Position numbers and translations under genes: made by a program. Positions 35,416-45,200 of a stretch of 64,000 nucleotides of DNA are shown in pieces (positions within the stretch are counted from its first letter, which is position 1; each line of letters begins with the position of its first letter). The DNA comes from JACRAV01 sp964571235. Its GTDB lineage: Bacteria > Zixibacteria > MSB-5A5 > GN15 > FEB-12. Below the pieces are notes generated by a model. The model saw only the letters and a list, made by a program, of their open reading frames with translations. It had not been told where the DNA came from and made no database searches. The DNA is taken from NCBI GenBank assembly GCA_964571235.1, contig CAZNAI010000003.1:1-64000 (forward strand), in the 5' to 3' direction.

Positions 35416-38085
35416 TCATGGCCCGACGAGTAACGAAATATTAACATTTACTTCCGCTTCCCTTGGCCCATCATCTATGAGTGTCGTGGCTGCGGTGGCA
35501 ACACTCGACACTACTGTTAACCTGTACATTTGATGCTCCGCCAGGGGATAAAGCAAGTCACCTACCACAAATGGTAGGGCATTCACATTGCTATCGAATT
35601 TTGGCAATAGGAGTCTGCTCTGGGTGGCTGCAACCGATGCCAACATGGTTGTATCGACAATACTGAGTTCCACTATGCAGCGGGCTTGCGGGGGTAGGAT
35701 CTGATTTGTGGGTAGTACGGTGCCGTCGATCACCAGCGTGAAAGGCATGCCGCTTGATCCGCCCGCCAGTGCGAAATCTACCGAACTTACAGATGAGGCC
35801 TGGCCACTCACACGGAATTGGCATCCTGACGAAGTGGATGTGGGTGGCGTCGCGGTGGCGCTGCAGCTTAGCAATGCCGCACCTGTTACACTCAAACTTG
35901 AGCTTCCACCGTTGGCGTTGAGATTGGAAGCGCTCCCAGCATCGGACCTGAACCAGAAGCCGCCGGGACCTTTGCACCAAGTACCGGTGTTGTGTTGGAC
36001 GGAGTCTCGGTACTCATCAAGAGCGGTAGACACGCTCCCATTGAAGCTCGAGTCTCTATTGTAGATGCCGAGACTTGGCATTGCGCAATACACGCTAGTA
36101 TATGCTGAATCGCGACCCGTCCAGAACGGCGTACAGGACACGTCGAGCAACTCGGTCCGCAAAGAGTCATTTCCGGAATACAACTGAGTAAAGGCGTAAT
36201 AGCTCAGAATATCACGGTCAGTCACGGCCCTTTCATCCAACGTCGTGTCGTTCGGGCTGGGAGCATCACACGGTGTCACCGATACCGTTGAATACGACGG
36301 AGGGGTGTTGATATTCAGGTCAAACGGCGCGGTTGACTCAGCGCCGGGAAGATTGCCAGTATATCCATCGCCATTCAGGTCAAATACCGAGTGATCCTTC
36401 TCCCACGGCGGCACATTGAGAGCCCGGTCCGCTTCGTAGAAGACGATTGAATCGATATACATCTGCAAGTCTTCTTCATCGAACTTGTTGTTGTTTCCGA
36501 TCTGCCCATTGTTGTCGGCAACGTCAAGTATAGCGAGTCGCACCGGGGCACTTGATAGGCTCTGATCAAGCGCCAGCACGGCTTGATATGCGTTCACCCA
36601 TTTGCCGTTATAACAGTTCAGCATCAGATTCTTAACCTCAGTCGCGGTCAAACTCGGTGAGAGTCCCCAGAGATAAGCCGCCAGGCCGGCTATTTGAGGC
36701 GTGGAAAATGAGGTTCCGCTGGCGGTCGCCTGAAGTGGAACACCACCACCTGGACTGCAAGAAAGGTCTGCCTCGGCACAGGTTGTGACCACATCGGTGC
36801 CGACCATCCGAACATCAGACGGGCTGTTTGAACTGACCCACGGCGCACCGTCCCAGTCTGAAGCCCCAACAATCAAGAGATTGCGTGTGACCGCTCCCAT
36901 GCGGGCATCTGCTTGTGTCATCGCCGTGTACAAAGCAATCAGGTTGGCAGTATCTTGAGATGTCACGCTGGTTCCGTGCAGCATTGACATTGGATCGGTG
37001 AACTTGGCTGACATCGCAAACGGGGAGTTGTAAATGGCGTTGGAACTGTCATACGATGCTACTGCTTCGTTCCCTGCCGAAGTTGCATGCAGGCAACGGT
37101 CTTGAACACTCAGAACCAGCGCTCGCCAGAAGAGAGCATGCCCGATTCTCCGGACTTTCGAATTGACGCCAAAATCAGTGTCCGGGTAACCGATGGAAGT
37201 ATTCAACGCGAAGTTACCGGATAACGGTAGATGGGCGGCGATATCCGCCAGCAGTGCAGTCCAAGTCCCAAACCCGTGAGTCAGTATGCAAGGCAGTTTC
37301 AACAGGGAACTCCTCCCCGGAAATGCACCAGTCGAGCCGAGCGAGTCCAGTTTCGCACCAATTACGCCGGCCACTTTAAAGCCGTGGTTCCCGTCCCACT
37401 CGGTACCGCCTGGGACTAAGTTCTGCCCGAGATTTGGCAACCCAGCCCCGCCCGGAAAGGTTTGAGACGGGATCTCGGCATGGGCGACTGTCTCGAGAAA
37501 ATCATCAACGACAAGAACCGTCGCAGGTGAACTATTTATCTCCAGCAGCTGGCGTGCGTTCCATGATGTTGGGAACCCGGCAAGCTCTAGATGTCCAAGT
37601 AAAGTTTTAGCAGGATAGTCGGGAAATTCGGAAGCTCCATTGATCGCAGTCGGATCGAACGCAGGATACGCCGACAGAAACGCGCCTGATGCGACCAGTA
37701 TTGAGCAAACCATCTTCGCCTGATCAACCGATGCCTGCGCCGGAACCACCAGCTCGGTGAACATCATCCCCGATCGCATGCAGATTATCTTTGCAGACAC
37801 CGCGTTCAGAGCCGTGTTAACCGCCCCTACGGTTACGTTTGGATTGATCACCGCTTCTAACCGCGTCGTTGCGAAATCGTCATTCCACTCATTCGCCGGG
37901 ACCGCAAACGGACCATGATTGCTCGTGCCGGAAAGCGCCGGATTGCCATCAGTGCCGGAAAGCAATATGCCGACAGGGCCTGTGTCAGGCGGCTTGTTCG
38001 GGTCCGGGTCGGTGCTCTTGCTACAGCTGAGTGTGAAAATCAGCAGGAGCAATGTAATGATCACTACAATTCTATACTTGAACAT
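35416..38085 (-). CDS. Subtilisin-like protease lipoprotein, copy 1
   Basis: The 889-aa protein begins after AGGAAGTGATCA with a lipoprotein signal (LIFTLSCSKS). The peptidase S8 triad is visible: Asp in TVLVVDDF, His in GNHGFKVAGVIG and Ser in ASGTSFSTPQIAGLAAY. An inhibitory-type propeptide of about 150 residues comes first. Further on is an EF-hand-like VFDLNGDGYTGN segment and beta-rich C-terminal domains. It should be exported, anchored to a membrane and proteolytic. It is a tandem paralogue of the next gene; the first ~45 residues after the lipobox are identical. Confidence 0.85.
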   Translation of the reverse strand: MFKYRIVVIITLLLLIFTLSCSKSTDPDPNKPPDTGPVGILLSGTDGNPALSGTSNHGPFAVPANEWNDDFATTRLEAVINPNVTVGAVNTALNAVSAKIICMRSGMMFTELVVPAQASVDQAKMVCSILVASGAFLSAYPAFDPTAINGASEFPDYPAKTLLGHLELAGFPTSWNARQLLEINSSPATVLVVDDFLETVAHAEIPSQTFPGGAGLPNLGQNLVPGGTEWDGNHGFKVAGVIGAKLDSLGSTGAFPGRSSLLKLPCILTHGFGTWTALLADIAAHLPLSGNFALNTSIGYPDTDFGVNSKVRRIGHALFWRALVLSVQDRCLHATSAGNEAVASYDSSNAIYNSPFAMSAKFTDPMSMLHGTSVTSQDTANLIALYTAMTQADARMGAVTRNLLIVGASDWDGAPWVSSNSPSDVRMVGTDVVTTCAEADLSCSPGGGVPLQATASGTSFSTPQIAGLAAYLWGLSPSLTATEVKNLMLNCYNGKWVNAYQAVLALDQSLSSAPVRLAILDVADNNGQIGNNNKFDEEDLQMYIDSIVFYEADRALNVPPWEKDHSVFDLNGDGYTGNLPGAESTAPFDLNINTPPSYSTVSVTPCDAPSPNDTTLDERAVTDRDILSYYAFTQLYSGNDSLRTELLDVSCTPFWTGRDSAYTSVYCAMPSLGIYNRDSSFNGSVSTALDEYRDSVQHNTGTWCKGPGGFWFRSDAGSASNLNANGGSSSLSVTGAALLSCSATATPPTSTSSGCQFRVSGQASSVSSVDFALAGGSSGMPFTLVIDGTVLPTNQILPPQARCIVELSIVDTTMLASVAATQSRLLLPKFDSNVNALPFVVGDLLYPLAEHQMYRLTVVSSVATAATTLIDDGPREAEVNVNISLLVGP
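37893..38022 (-). repeat. 130-bp identical repeat, copy 1
   Basis: These 130 bp, encoding the start of the mature lipoprotein (SKSTDPDPNKPPDTGP...), are identical base for base to 40502-40631, while flanking coding sequence differs clearly. It is a direct repeat between paralogues. Confidence 0.9.
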
Positions 38086-38144
38086 TGATCACTTCCTTTT
38101 TCATTCAGTTGTCATTGAGCTTAACTGTCACTTGCCTGAACATT

Positions 38145-40718
38145 TCAGAATAACTGCAGAGAAACTGTGACTGATGCGTCTCCATCGTAGATTCCGAGCA
38201 AGCTCAACTGAAATGCAAGGTGGTATATGTATCTAGGTTGTAGCGCGCCGACCGACACATTCGACGGGATCAATATCGAAGTCGAGTGTTGCTGATCTTT
38301 CAAGAAAATGGTTCGCTGACCTATTTCATCGACTCCACTGAATTCAAGATAGAATGTTCCGTCGCTATGTGTGTGTTCTCCAGTGACAGCATCAACTGAA
38401 TAACTCAGAGAATAATTCACCGGACGGCTGAGAACTTCAAAATCGAGGGCGTACGATAGAGCTCCCGTGCCTATGAGGCGATCACGGCATAACGTATCAG
38501 GGTCAACCTGGATCCTAAATGTCGTAGTGCCACCAACAACTATCGATGATAAGTCACGACCCTGGCCCGTGAATGTGTGCAATCCATTGATATCGGTGTT
38601 GGCGGTTGCATAGCCCGCTTCCATGCACGGCGAAGATGTTAAACCTGGTTGAGCGGAAAACGAAGTGTCTGTTGGCCAGTAGCCATTCAAGCTCTCAAAT
38701 TGATAATCACTGTCAAAATGAGCGCCTGCGGTAGCCGACCACTGCCAATGTCGAGCTACAACATTGCGGCCACAACCGAGAAGGGAATCACGTACTTTCT
38801 GATTTCCAGTATAGAGACTTGAATAGCTGTAGTAGTAGAGAATGTCTCTGTCGGTAACTGATGCTTCGTTGAAACTTGTGTCGACGCAGGTGTGAAAACT
38901 CAACTGACTATACGCCGGCGGCGTATTGATATCCAGATCGAATGGCGCAGTCGAAGGGGTCAGCATGGTATCACCGGTATAGCCGTCACCGTTGAGATCA
39001 AAACAGGAATGGTCTCTTGGCCATGGTGGTGCATGCGTCCCGCGATCTGCCTCATAGTGGAGTATCGAATCAAGGAACATCTGCAGGTCTTTTTCATCAA
39101 AAAGCATATCGCTCCCCTTCTGTCCTGCGGCGTCGGCAACGTCCAGAAGAGATAGACGAATCCCTGCGTTGGCAATAGAATGATCAAGCGACAGTACGGC
39201 TTTGTAGGCATCTACCCATTTGTTGTTGTAGAAGCAGTTCAAGATAATGGCTTTCGTCTCATCAACAGTTAATGCCGGAGATAGCGCCCACAGCCATCCT
39301 GCAAGAGCGGCAACTTGCGGGGTAGCGAACGATGTCCCATCATAGCTTCCCTGCCAGGCAACGTCGGCTCCCGGTCCGCAGATGCCATCCGCCATTGCAC
39401 ACGGAAGCGTGACGTTCTCGCCAATCATGCGAACATCCGCAGGGCCGTTCGAAAACGTAGAGATACCACCGCTCCAATCAGAAGACCCTACTGTGACTAC
39501 GTTCCTTAGCTTGGCCGCATAAATACTTCCTTTCGTCACAATGTTGGCATATATCGTATTCAATGCGGCGGTGTCGGCGGGTGGGACCGCAGTCCCTTGG
39601 AGCATCTCGAGAGGTGTGTCAAAGCGCGCGGCTAAGGTTAAGGGAGAGTTGTAGTCAGCGTTCGTCTGTGCAGTCGAATAGAAGCCGTTATTACCCGATG
39701 CCTGGGTGACCAGGAAGTCATTCTGTCGAAGCGCGACCAGTTCGCGCCAACAGAATGCATGCTCTATCCTTCGGCGTTTTGAGGTTAGAGTGAAGTCGCC
39801 GGCATACCCCCAACTGGCATTCAGAATGAACTTCCCCGTGGCAGGCATACGGGTGTAAAGCTCTGTCAGAATAGCGAACCAAGATCCGGCCATGGTCAAG
39901 CTTATGCACGGAAGCCGAAGGAGATTCGCCGTGTCAGGAAACGCACCGGTCGAGCCGATATCGTCAAACCGAGCGCCAATAGTCCCAGCCACTGCAAAAC
40001 CATGATTCCCATCAATGATCCCCTGTCCATTCAAAGAGGTTAGAACCGTCCCAATCCCAGGAATAAATGTTTGGGCAGGTATCTCTGGGTGGGGAGCAAA
40101 GCTGGCAAAGTCATCAGAGACTACAATAGTCACCGGGGAATGAAGCCCAGCTGCGCGCTCCCTGAGATTCCACGCCGCGGGAAACTTCGCCTCTTCAAGG
40201 GGAGTAATCCGCATATTTGCCGGGAAGTCAGGAATTACGGCGCCATCATTGCCATTGATAGGATCAAAGCAGGGATATGCCGATAGAAATGCGTTGGATG
40301 CCATCAATGTTGAGCAGATGACATTCGCTTGAGCTTCCGATGCTTGTGCAGGCACTACTAACTCGATGAACATCATACCCGCCCGCATACAGCTAATCTT
40401 GGCACTCACGGAGTTCAGAGCAGTATTGACCGCCCCAACCGTCGCGCTTGGGTTAATAACCGCTTCGAGCCGCGTGGTGACGAAATCTCCATCCCACTCA
40501 CTCGCCGGGACCGCAAACGGACCATGATTGCTCGTGCCGGAAAGCGCCGGATTGCCATCAGTGCCGGAAAGCAATATGCCGACAGGGCCTGTGTCAGGCG
40601 GCTTGTTCGGGTCCGGGTCGGTGCTCTTGCTGCAACTGAGCGATAGAAGGAGCAGGGCAAACAATCCGACCAGAACGCAAGTAGTCGGGGACTTGATGGT
40701 CTTTTCGATTAGCAACAT
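38145..40718 (-). CDS. Subtilisin-like protease lipoprotein, copy 2
   Basis: The start is the ATG following GAGGTGTTTGC (MLLIEKTIKSP), giving a lipoprotein signal ending LLSLSCSKS. The S8 catalytic residues are present: Asp in TIVVSDDF, His in GNHGFAVAGTIG and Ser in YDGTSFATPQVAALAGW. The overall plan, including FDLNGDGYTGD, matches copy 1, but most of the sequence has diverged, especially the C-terminal 200 residues. It lies 59 bp upstream of copy 1 and in the same direction, so the pair arose by tandem duplication. Confidence 0.85.
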   Translation of the reverse strand: MLLIEKTIKSPTTCVLVGLFALLLLSLSCSKSTDPDPNKPPDTGPVGILLSGTDGNPALSGTSNHGPFAVPASEWDGDFVTTRLEAVINPSATVGAVNTALNSVSAKISCMRAGMMFIELVVPAQASEAQANVICSTLMASNAFLSAYPCFDPINGNDGAVIPDFPANMRITPLEEAKFPAAWNLRERAAGLHSPVTIVVSDDFASFAPHPEIPAQTFIPGIGTVLTSLNGQGIIDGNHGFAVAGTIGARFDDIGSTGAFPDTANLLRLPCISLTMAGSWFAILTELYTRMPATGKFILNASWGYAGDFTLTSKRRRIEHAFCWRELVALRQNDFLVTQASGNNGFYSTAQTNADYNSPLTLAARFDTPLEMLQGTAVPPADTAALNTIYANIVTKGSIYAAKLRNVVTVGSSDWSGGISTFSNGPADVRMIGENVTLPCAMADGICGPGADVAWQGSYDGTSFATPQVAALAGWLWALSPALTVDETKAIILNCFYNNKWVDAYKAVLSLDHSIANAGIRLSLLDVADAAGQKGSDMLFDEKDLQMFLDSILHYEADRGTHAPPWPRDHSCFDLNGDGYTGDTMLTPSTAPFDLDINTPPAYSQLSFHTCVDTSFNEASVTDRDILYYYSYSSLYTGNQKVRDSLLGCGRNVVARHWQWSATAGAHFDSDYQFESLNGYWPTDTSFSAQPGLTSSPCMEAGYATANTDINGLHTFTGQGRDLSSIVVGGTTTFRIQVDPDTLCRDRLIGTGALSYALDFEVLSRPVNYSLSYSVDAVTGEHTHSDGTFYLEFSGVDEIGQRTIFLKDQQHSTSILIPSNVSVGALQPRYIYHLAFQLSLLGIYDGDASVTVSLQLF
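40502..40631 (-). repeat. 130-bp identical repeat, copy 2
   Basis: Second copy of the perfect repeat described at 37893-38022, offset 2609 bp. Recombination between the two would fuse the genes and delete one. Confidence 0.9.
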
Positions 40719-40751
40719 GCAAACACCTCGATATGAAGGTCGGTAACGCAA

Positions 40752-41172
40752 TTCTATTTCAGATTTAGGACTCCACTGTCCGAAATATGGATGTATAACC
40801 CGTCACACCGTCATGGCATCAATGTCCTACTCTTTGCTATAAGTAAAATATATGTCAATACTTGATAAGTCCAAGTGGAATTATGGACTAACCTAATCTG
40901 TGGCGGAGCAAAAAGGGCTTGAACGCACAATTCCGCAAACAGCGAGTACATTCAGATGAAAGCGTTTACGGCGAGACCTATCTGGAGAAACATCGATCTA
41001 CTATCTAAATGTTCAATTGGTCTGTGGGCACCGATTCGTGTGACCGAATCAAAACATAGTGTTCGTAAGTCGTTGATAATTCGTTGTGGGACATAAGGGG
41101 ACGGGGGTTCGGGGAATTCGTCCGGCCTCGGTAGTCGTTGTACTAGCTTGATTGATAGGGACTTACAATCAA
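40752..41172. other. Non-coding flank before att3
   Basis: No credible gene lies here. Near the right end GGACGGGGG...CGTCC (41099-41123) resembles in position, length (25 bp) and 5' half the hairpin found left of att4 and of the tmRNA gene. TTGATTG (41148-41154) pairs with CAATCAA (41166-41172) right against the core. The remainder must hold the promoter of the protease genes. Confidence 0.5.
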
Positions 41173-41249
41173 TGGAGGTGGGGGGAATCGAACCCCCGAC
41201 TCACGTTGTGGGACAATGACTTACATGGCATTGTGACCAAATTGTGACC
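41173..41249 (+). repeat. att3: tmRNA 3'-end core plus element arm
   Basis: Core TGGAGGTGGGGGGAATCG and AACCCCCG at 41173-41197, then TTGTGGGACAA (41206-41216), GACTTACATGGCA and the TTGTGACC pair ending 41249. It is the most diverged arm but keeps all spacings. It separates cassettes 2 and 3. Confidence 0.85.
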
Positions 41250-41362
41250 ACTTCTTGCATCATAGGAATCGGAACTATGTACTGACTACACCAATATGCC
41301 TGTGGTGGCAACGACCGTCAGTGGTCGATTTATCCGATGTGATACATCAGAAACACTAGTTA

Positions 41363-41629
41363 CTACTGCTTCCGAATCTCATCACAGAATAAGAGTGCTG
41401 CAGTCTCGACCACGGAGTCCAAATCCGATGCGCAATGGCACAGTATACTCTTGACCGAATCCTCTGCGCAACGATGTAGCATCAGATCGCTGACCTCAGA
41501 GCATTCGGTAAGTCGACCTTTGGCAATTTCGACAATGCCATCCAAAGGCACGGCCAACCAATAGAAATCATCGACAGCCACACGCGGCTGACCGAACAGG
41601 ATTTCGCCTGGCTTTTTATTAATGTCCAT
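41363..41629 (-). CDS. Small hypothetical protein of the NO-reductase operon
   Basis: I start at the ATG (MDINKKPGEILFG) that overlaps the DUF6448 stop by 11 bp; longer readings only shadow that gene. The 88-aa protein has five cysteines or Cys/His clusters (LTECSEV, LMLHRCAED, LCHCAS, LFCDE), which could bind a metal or form disulphides. There is no signal peptide or membrane segment. No family is recognised. Confidence 0.5.
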   Translation of the reverse strand: MDINKKPGEILFGQPRVAVDDFYWLAVPLDGIVEIAKGRLTECSEVSDLMLHRCAEDSVKSILCHCASDLDSVVETAALLFCDEIRKQ

Positions 41630-42248
41630 GACCTTCTTCGCTTGAAGAATGATGTGTCGCAGCCCCGGCGGCCAGATAAGTATCGAGTTCCTCAATGAAG
41701 TGCACGTAGGCCACATATGCTTCGACATACTCCCTACCGGCGTCAACTGATTCATCCTGGTGCTTGCTAAGCTGCAACGCTCGGTTGAATAGAGTCACGA
41801 TCTTCTCGCGCACGGTAGCTGCAATTTTGATCGACAGAGAATCAACTTTACCTGACTTCAGGGCCCGGTCAACTTCTGCAAAGATTGGCGGTACGTCAGC
41901 AGTCTTCTTGATCCCAGTGAATGGTTCTCCTTCGCCGGCCCGATGCAAGCGGATAAAGGTCTCGATAAAGAGCTGGTCCGCGATCTCTTTCGCGTCATTC
42001 GACTGTGCCCTGAGAGCCCGAACACGCGAAAACAGATCTTTGATCTCTGCTTCGTTCTCGGCCGGAAGCCATTTGAGCAACGGGGTGATATTGCCGTTGT
42101 CTAGGGATTGGCGAATGAGTGGGATAATCGGGCCACTTTCTGAATCACAGTGGCCGAAGGCTGGGCTTGCAGCAAAGGCGAATAGTGACGCTGCAAGAGC
42201 CACCATTACCACCATAAATGGCTTGTTTTGATTGTGATCACGAGACAT
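41619..42248 (-). CDS. DUF6448 exported protein
   Basis: The 209-aa protein has a signal peptide (AASLFAFAASPAFG) followed at once by HCDSESGPIIPLIRQSLDNGNI, the conserved start of DUF6448. It continues with LKWLPAENEAEI and EALVEAYVAYVHFIEEL-type helices, ending in a His-rich tail (ATHHSSSEEGHGH). The His/Cys at the mature N-terminus and the tail suggest metal or heme binding. It follows the NO reductase in one operon, separated by a hairpin. The function is unknown; a periplasmic accessory role is inference. Confidence 0.75.
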   Translation of the reverse strand: MSRDHNQNKPFMVVMVALAASLFAFAASPAFGHCDSESGPIIPLIRQSLDNGNITPLLKWLPAENEAEIKDLFSRVRALRAQSNDAKEIADQLFIETFIRLHRAGEGEPFTGIKKTADVPPIFAEVDRALKSGKVDSLSIKIAATVREKIVTLFNRALQLSKHQDESVDAGREYVEAYVAYVHFIEELDTYLAAGAATHHSSSEEGHGH

Positions 42249-42269
42249 GTTAATCTCCTTTATGGTATT

Positions 42270-42296
42270 GAGCCCGAGTTCAGCAACTTCGGGCTC
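42270..42296. terminator. Hairpin between norB and DUF6448
   Basis: GAGCCCGA (42270-42277) pairs with TCGGGCTC (42289-42296). A T-run follows only in the plus direction, so on the operon strand it may be an attenuator or processing site and not a full stop. Confidence 0.4.
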
Positions 42297-42303
42297 AGGG
42301 TTT

Positions 42304-43563
42304 TCATTTCGAGCTCGGTTCTGTCTTGGTGCCCTTGTGAAGTGAGTGTCCTGTGGCCAGACCGAAGATGAATAGGACGACGATCAGTATGCCGAGCGCA
42401 AAAATAGTGTCGCCGGGAACGCGTAACCATTTGAAGATGGTAATTACGGGAGAATAAAGGTATTCAGAACTCCTAGCATACCAATATCCGTGCTCGACCG
42501 ACGCCCAGGTTTGCAGGAACCCGATGGGTAGCAGGCTAAGCAGAACCATCAGCAACAGACCACCGTTTATGCTCCAAAACGAGAGCTTGAGTACGCTATC
42601 CTTCCAGTCCTTCTTGACATAGAGAACGCGCAGACAGAAGAGCATGAGTCCAATCCCCAGCATGCCATAGACCCCAAACAAGGCGGTGTGAGCATGAACC
42701 GGCGTGGTGTTCAAACCTTGCATATAATAGAGCGCAATTGGAGGATTGATCATGAATCCGAACAGACCGGCTCCCACCAAATTCCAGAAGGCTGTCGCTA
42801 CGAAGAAGTAAATCGGCCATTTATATTTCTTGACCCATTCTGTTGATCGCGAGAGACGAATGTTATCCCAGGCTTCAAATCCGATTATTGTAAGCGGCAC
42901 CACTTCAAGAGCGCTGAATACGGCACCTAACGCTATGACAACCATGGGCGTACCGGCGAAATAGAGGTGATGTAGAGTCCCGATAATGCCACCGGTGAGA
43001 AAGATGGTCGTGGAAAATATCACTGCAGAATTCGCACTCTTAAGTTTGACCAATCCCAATCTCGCAAATAGGAATGCAATGACAGCAGTCGCAAACACCT
43101 CAAAAAATCCCTCTACCCAGAGGTGTACGACCCACCAGCGCCAGTACTCTACAATTGACAGATGAGTCTGTTTCCCCCACATAAGACCGGCCATATAGAA
43201 GCCACCGATAGCTACTGCTGAAATGAGGAACATTGTCAGAAGAGGCTTTTGCTCGCCTCCCTGTTTGATGGCCTTGAGAATACAACGGCCGACGAGGTAG
43301 ACCCATAACATGAGGCCTACAAACAGCGCTGCCTGCCATACACGACCCAAGTCGACATACTCATATCCTTGGTGGCCGAAGTAGAACCAGGAGTTGCCTG
43401 AGAGATACCCCTTCACGCTGAGCCATTCTCCGGTGAAAGAGCCGAGAACTACTACTAGTAATGCCCCAAAAAGGACATTGACTCCCAATTTCTGAAACTT
43501 AGGCTCCGCTCCGCTTACCGCCGGCCCGATAAACAGCCCTGCAGCAAGCCAAGCCGTTGCTAT
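42304..43563 (-). pseudogene. norB: Quinol-type NO reductase, C-terminal part after the amber codon
   Basis: In frame with the upstream part and separated from it only by TAG at 43564-43566. A re-initiating frame would begin at 43488. This part holds helices III-XIV of the NorB core. It has the FeB histidine and essential Glu (WWVVHLWVEGFFEVF), the HH pair (IGTLHHLYFAG) and the heme ligands (VHAHTALFGVYG). All catalytic residues are therefore intact. If the amber is real, the enzyme is made only by read-through or as two separate pieces. Confidence 0.85.
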
Positions 43564-44547
43564 CTAGAAGATCCCCAGCTGCGTATGCCAGGTGCGAGCC
43601 AGCGTGTATGGAATCCAATGGCTCAGAGGGATTCCATAGAAGCTTGTACCCTCTACTCCGTAATGAGCAGATATAACACCCATGACCATTTGAAGGAGGA
43701 AGAGGCCCGCTACGGTCCAGAAGTATTTTATGGTTGCCAGTTGTGACGGTGTTGGCTTGAAACCCAGCAGCGGATCTTCAGATGGCAGCTCCTCAGCGAC
43801 GACAGAACGGCTCCGGGAGGCATGATACCAGACCATTAATCCTATTCCGCCCAGAAGCATGATTATACTCAAACCCGTCCAAATAATCGAGTCGCTGGTT
43901 GGAACATTATCAATGAGCGGTTCGTGCGGCCAATTGCTGGTATACGTGATCGCTTCATCCTGTCGATTGGTGGAAGCTGACCACGAAGTCCAGAAAAAGA
44001 ATGATGCTAACTGTCGTAGCTTACCCGGATCACTGATTGTGCCAGCGGGTATGGCGTACTCGACCTTACCGTTTGTAAAGATATCTTGATAATGTGCGAG
44101 ATTGTGTTCGAATGCCTTTTGACGTATAGGGTCGATGACTATCTGATCTCGTGAGGGATCATACGTATTTCGCCTCATCATGGTTTTTAGCCGCTCTTTG
44201 AACATGGCCTGGTTCTCAGCCGGGATATCTTTGTACTCATGTCCAAACTCGGCATTTGACCATTTGTCCAGAATGAAGACACATTCACTGTGTAACCAGT
44301 CCGCGGACCAATCGGGTGCCACGTAGCTCCCATGTCCCCAGATTGAGCCCAGTTCCATCCCCCCCATCGCTTGCCATACATTTTGCCCTTCCAGGATATC
44401 TCCGGGCTGGATGACCGTGGCACCTTCAGTCGTAACAACTTTGCTTGGAATCGGGGGCTTCTCTTGATATATCCTAAAACCTCTCCAACCCAGGACCGCA
44501 AATGAGATTATCACGACAAGTGTAAATGCTATCCAAAGTCGTTTCAT
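43564..44547 (-). pseudogene. norB: Quinol-type NO reductase, N-terminal part ending in amber
   Basis: The start is the ATG after AGAGGTGGTACA. A transmembrane helix (WIAFTLVVIISFAVLGW) is followed by the large periplasmic domain typical of single-subunit qNOR (GQNVWQAMGGMELGSIWGHGSYVAPDWSADWLH, located here by its start near residue 55), then the first core helices. The last coded residues, ARTWHTQLGIF, carry the low-spin heme His. The next codon is TAG where relatives have Trp in AIFWIATAWL. The frame then continues uninterrupted, so a single TGG-to-TAG change explains the break. Confidence 0.85.
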
Positions 44548-44566
44548 TGTACCACCTCTTTGCTTC

Positions 44567-45163
44567 CTAGTGTCCACACCCACAGGAACCCGCATGGCTA
44601 TGATCAGCCTGAACTTTGTACTTCTTTGCTAGAGATGCCACAATCGCAAGGTACTTTTCATGTGTCCCTTTGCCCATATGGTCGGATTCAACTGAATCAA
44701 ACGCCCGCATAAGGTCCTTCTGCTCTTCTTCATTCAGCATCCTGTCAGCCATGGGAAATAGAATACCGTCCTCCTTCTGGATATGTGCTCTCAAGAGCTG
44801 CACATAACCATTAGCATTTCGCGCAAACTGCTGAAGCGCAATGTCGTTACCTGCAGAGGCACCGGCAATACTCTCAGCCATACCCTTTACATACTCACGT
44901 CCCTGTGCATGTTCTATCAACATCTGTCCGACGGGACCGCCGTCTTTGGGCATACCCTTATCTACCAGCATGGCGAAAAGGTGATTCTCTTCTTTGCCAT
45001 GATGACATTTGTCAGCAAAGGTGCGGATCACATCGATCGCGTGATTGGCGGACGCTTCATCGAGCTTGCCAGTGCGGGTGGCCTCCTCAACAACTCTCTC
45101 GAGGCATGTCAGCAGCACTTCGATGACTCGATGTTCATCACTTAGAATTTTGGTTAATCCCAT
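44567..45163 (-). CDS. Hemerythrin-domain protein upstream of NO reductase
   Basis: The start is the ATG after AAAGGAGCAAGTT. The 199-aa protein has the diiron motif set of bacterial hemerythrins: DEHRVIEVLL, CHHGKEENHLF, LIEHAQGREY and AHIQKEDGILFPM. The tail is HSHAGSCGCGH, a possible second metal site. It is co-transcribed with tetR (37 bp) and norB (19 bp). Hemerythrins encoded with NO reductases are thought to bind or deliver NO or protect Fe-S centres. That role is inferred from position. Confidence 0.87.
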   Translation of the reverse strand: MGLTKILSDEHRVIEVLLTCLERVVEEATRTGKLDEASANHAIDVIRTFADKCHHGKEENHLFAMLVDKGMPKDGGPVGQMLIEHAQGREYVKGMAESIAGASAGNDIALQQFARNANGYVQLLRAHIQKEDGILFPMADRMLNEEEQKDLMRAFDSVESDHMGKGTHEKYLAIVASLAKKYKVQADHSHAGSCGCGH

Positions 45164-45200
45164 AACTTGCTCCTTTCGTTTATCAGATACCACATCGTAC

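Larger units (their letters stand above)
31671..41172. mobile_element. Cassette 2: secreted-protein module between att2 and att3
   Basis: This 9.5-kb unit between direct att repeats holds four minus-strand genes for exported proteins: a Sel1 protein, a repeat-rich surface protein and two subtilase lipoproteins. It carries no recombinase. The limits are inferred from the repeats. Confidence 0.6.

Noticed and set aside
41099..41123. Inverted tmRNA T-arm remnant (GGACGGGGGTTCG)
   Set aside because: Its length and place match the hairpin found left of att4 and ssrA, so a decayed flank hairpin is simpler.
43564..43566. Reassigned stop codon (TAG read as Trp) in this organism
   Set aside because: TAG ends other complete genes in the window, such as the integrase and DUF932.
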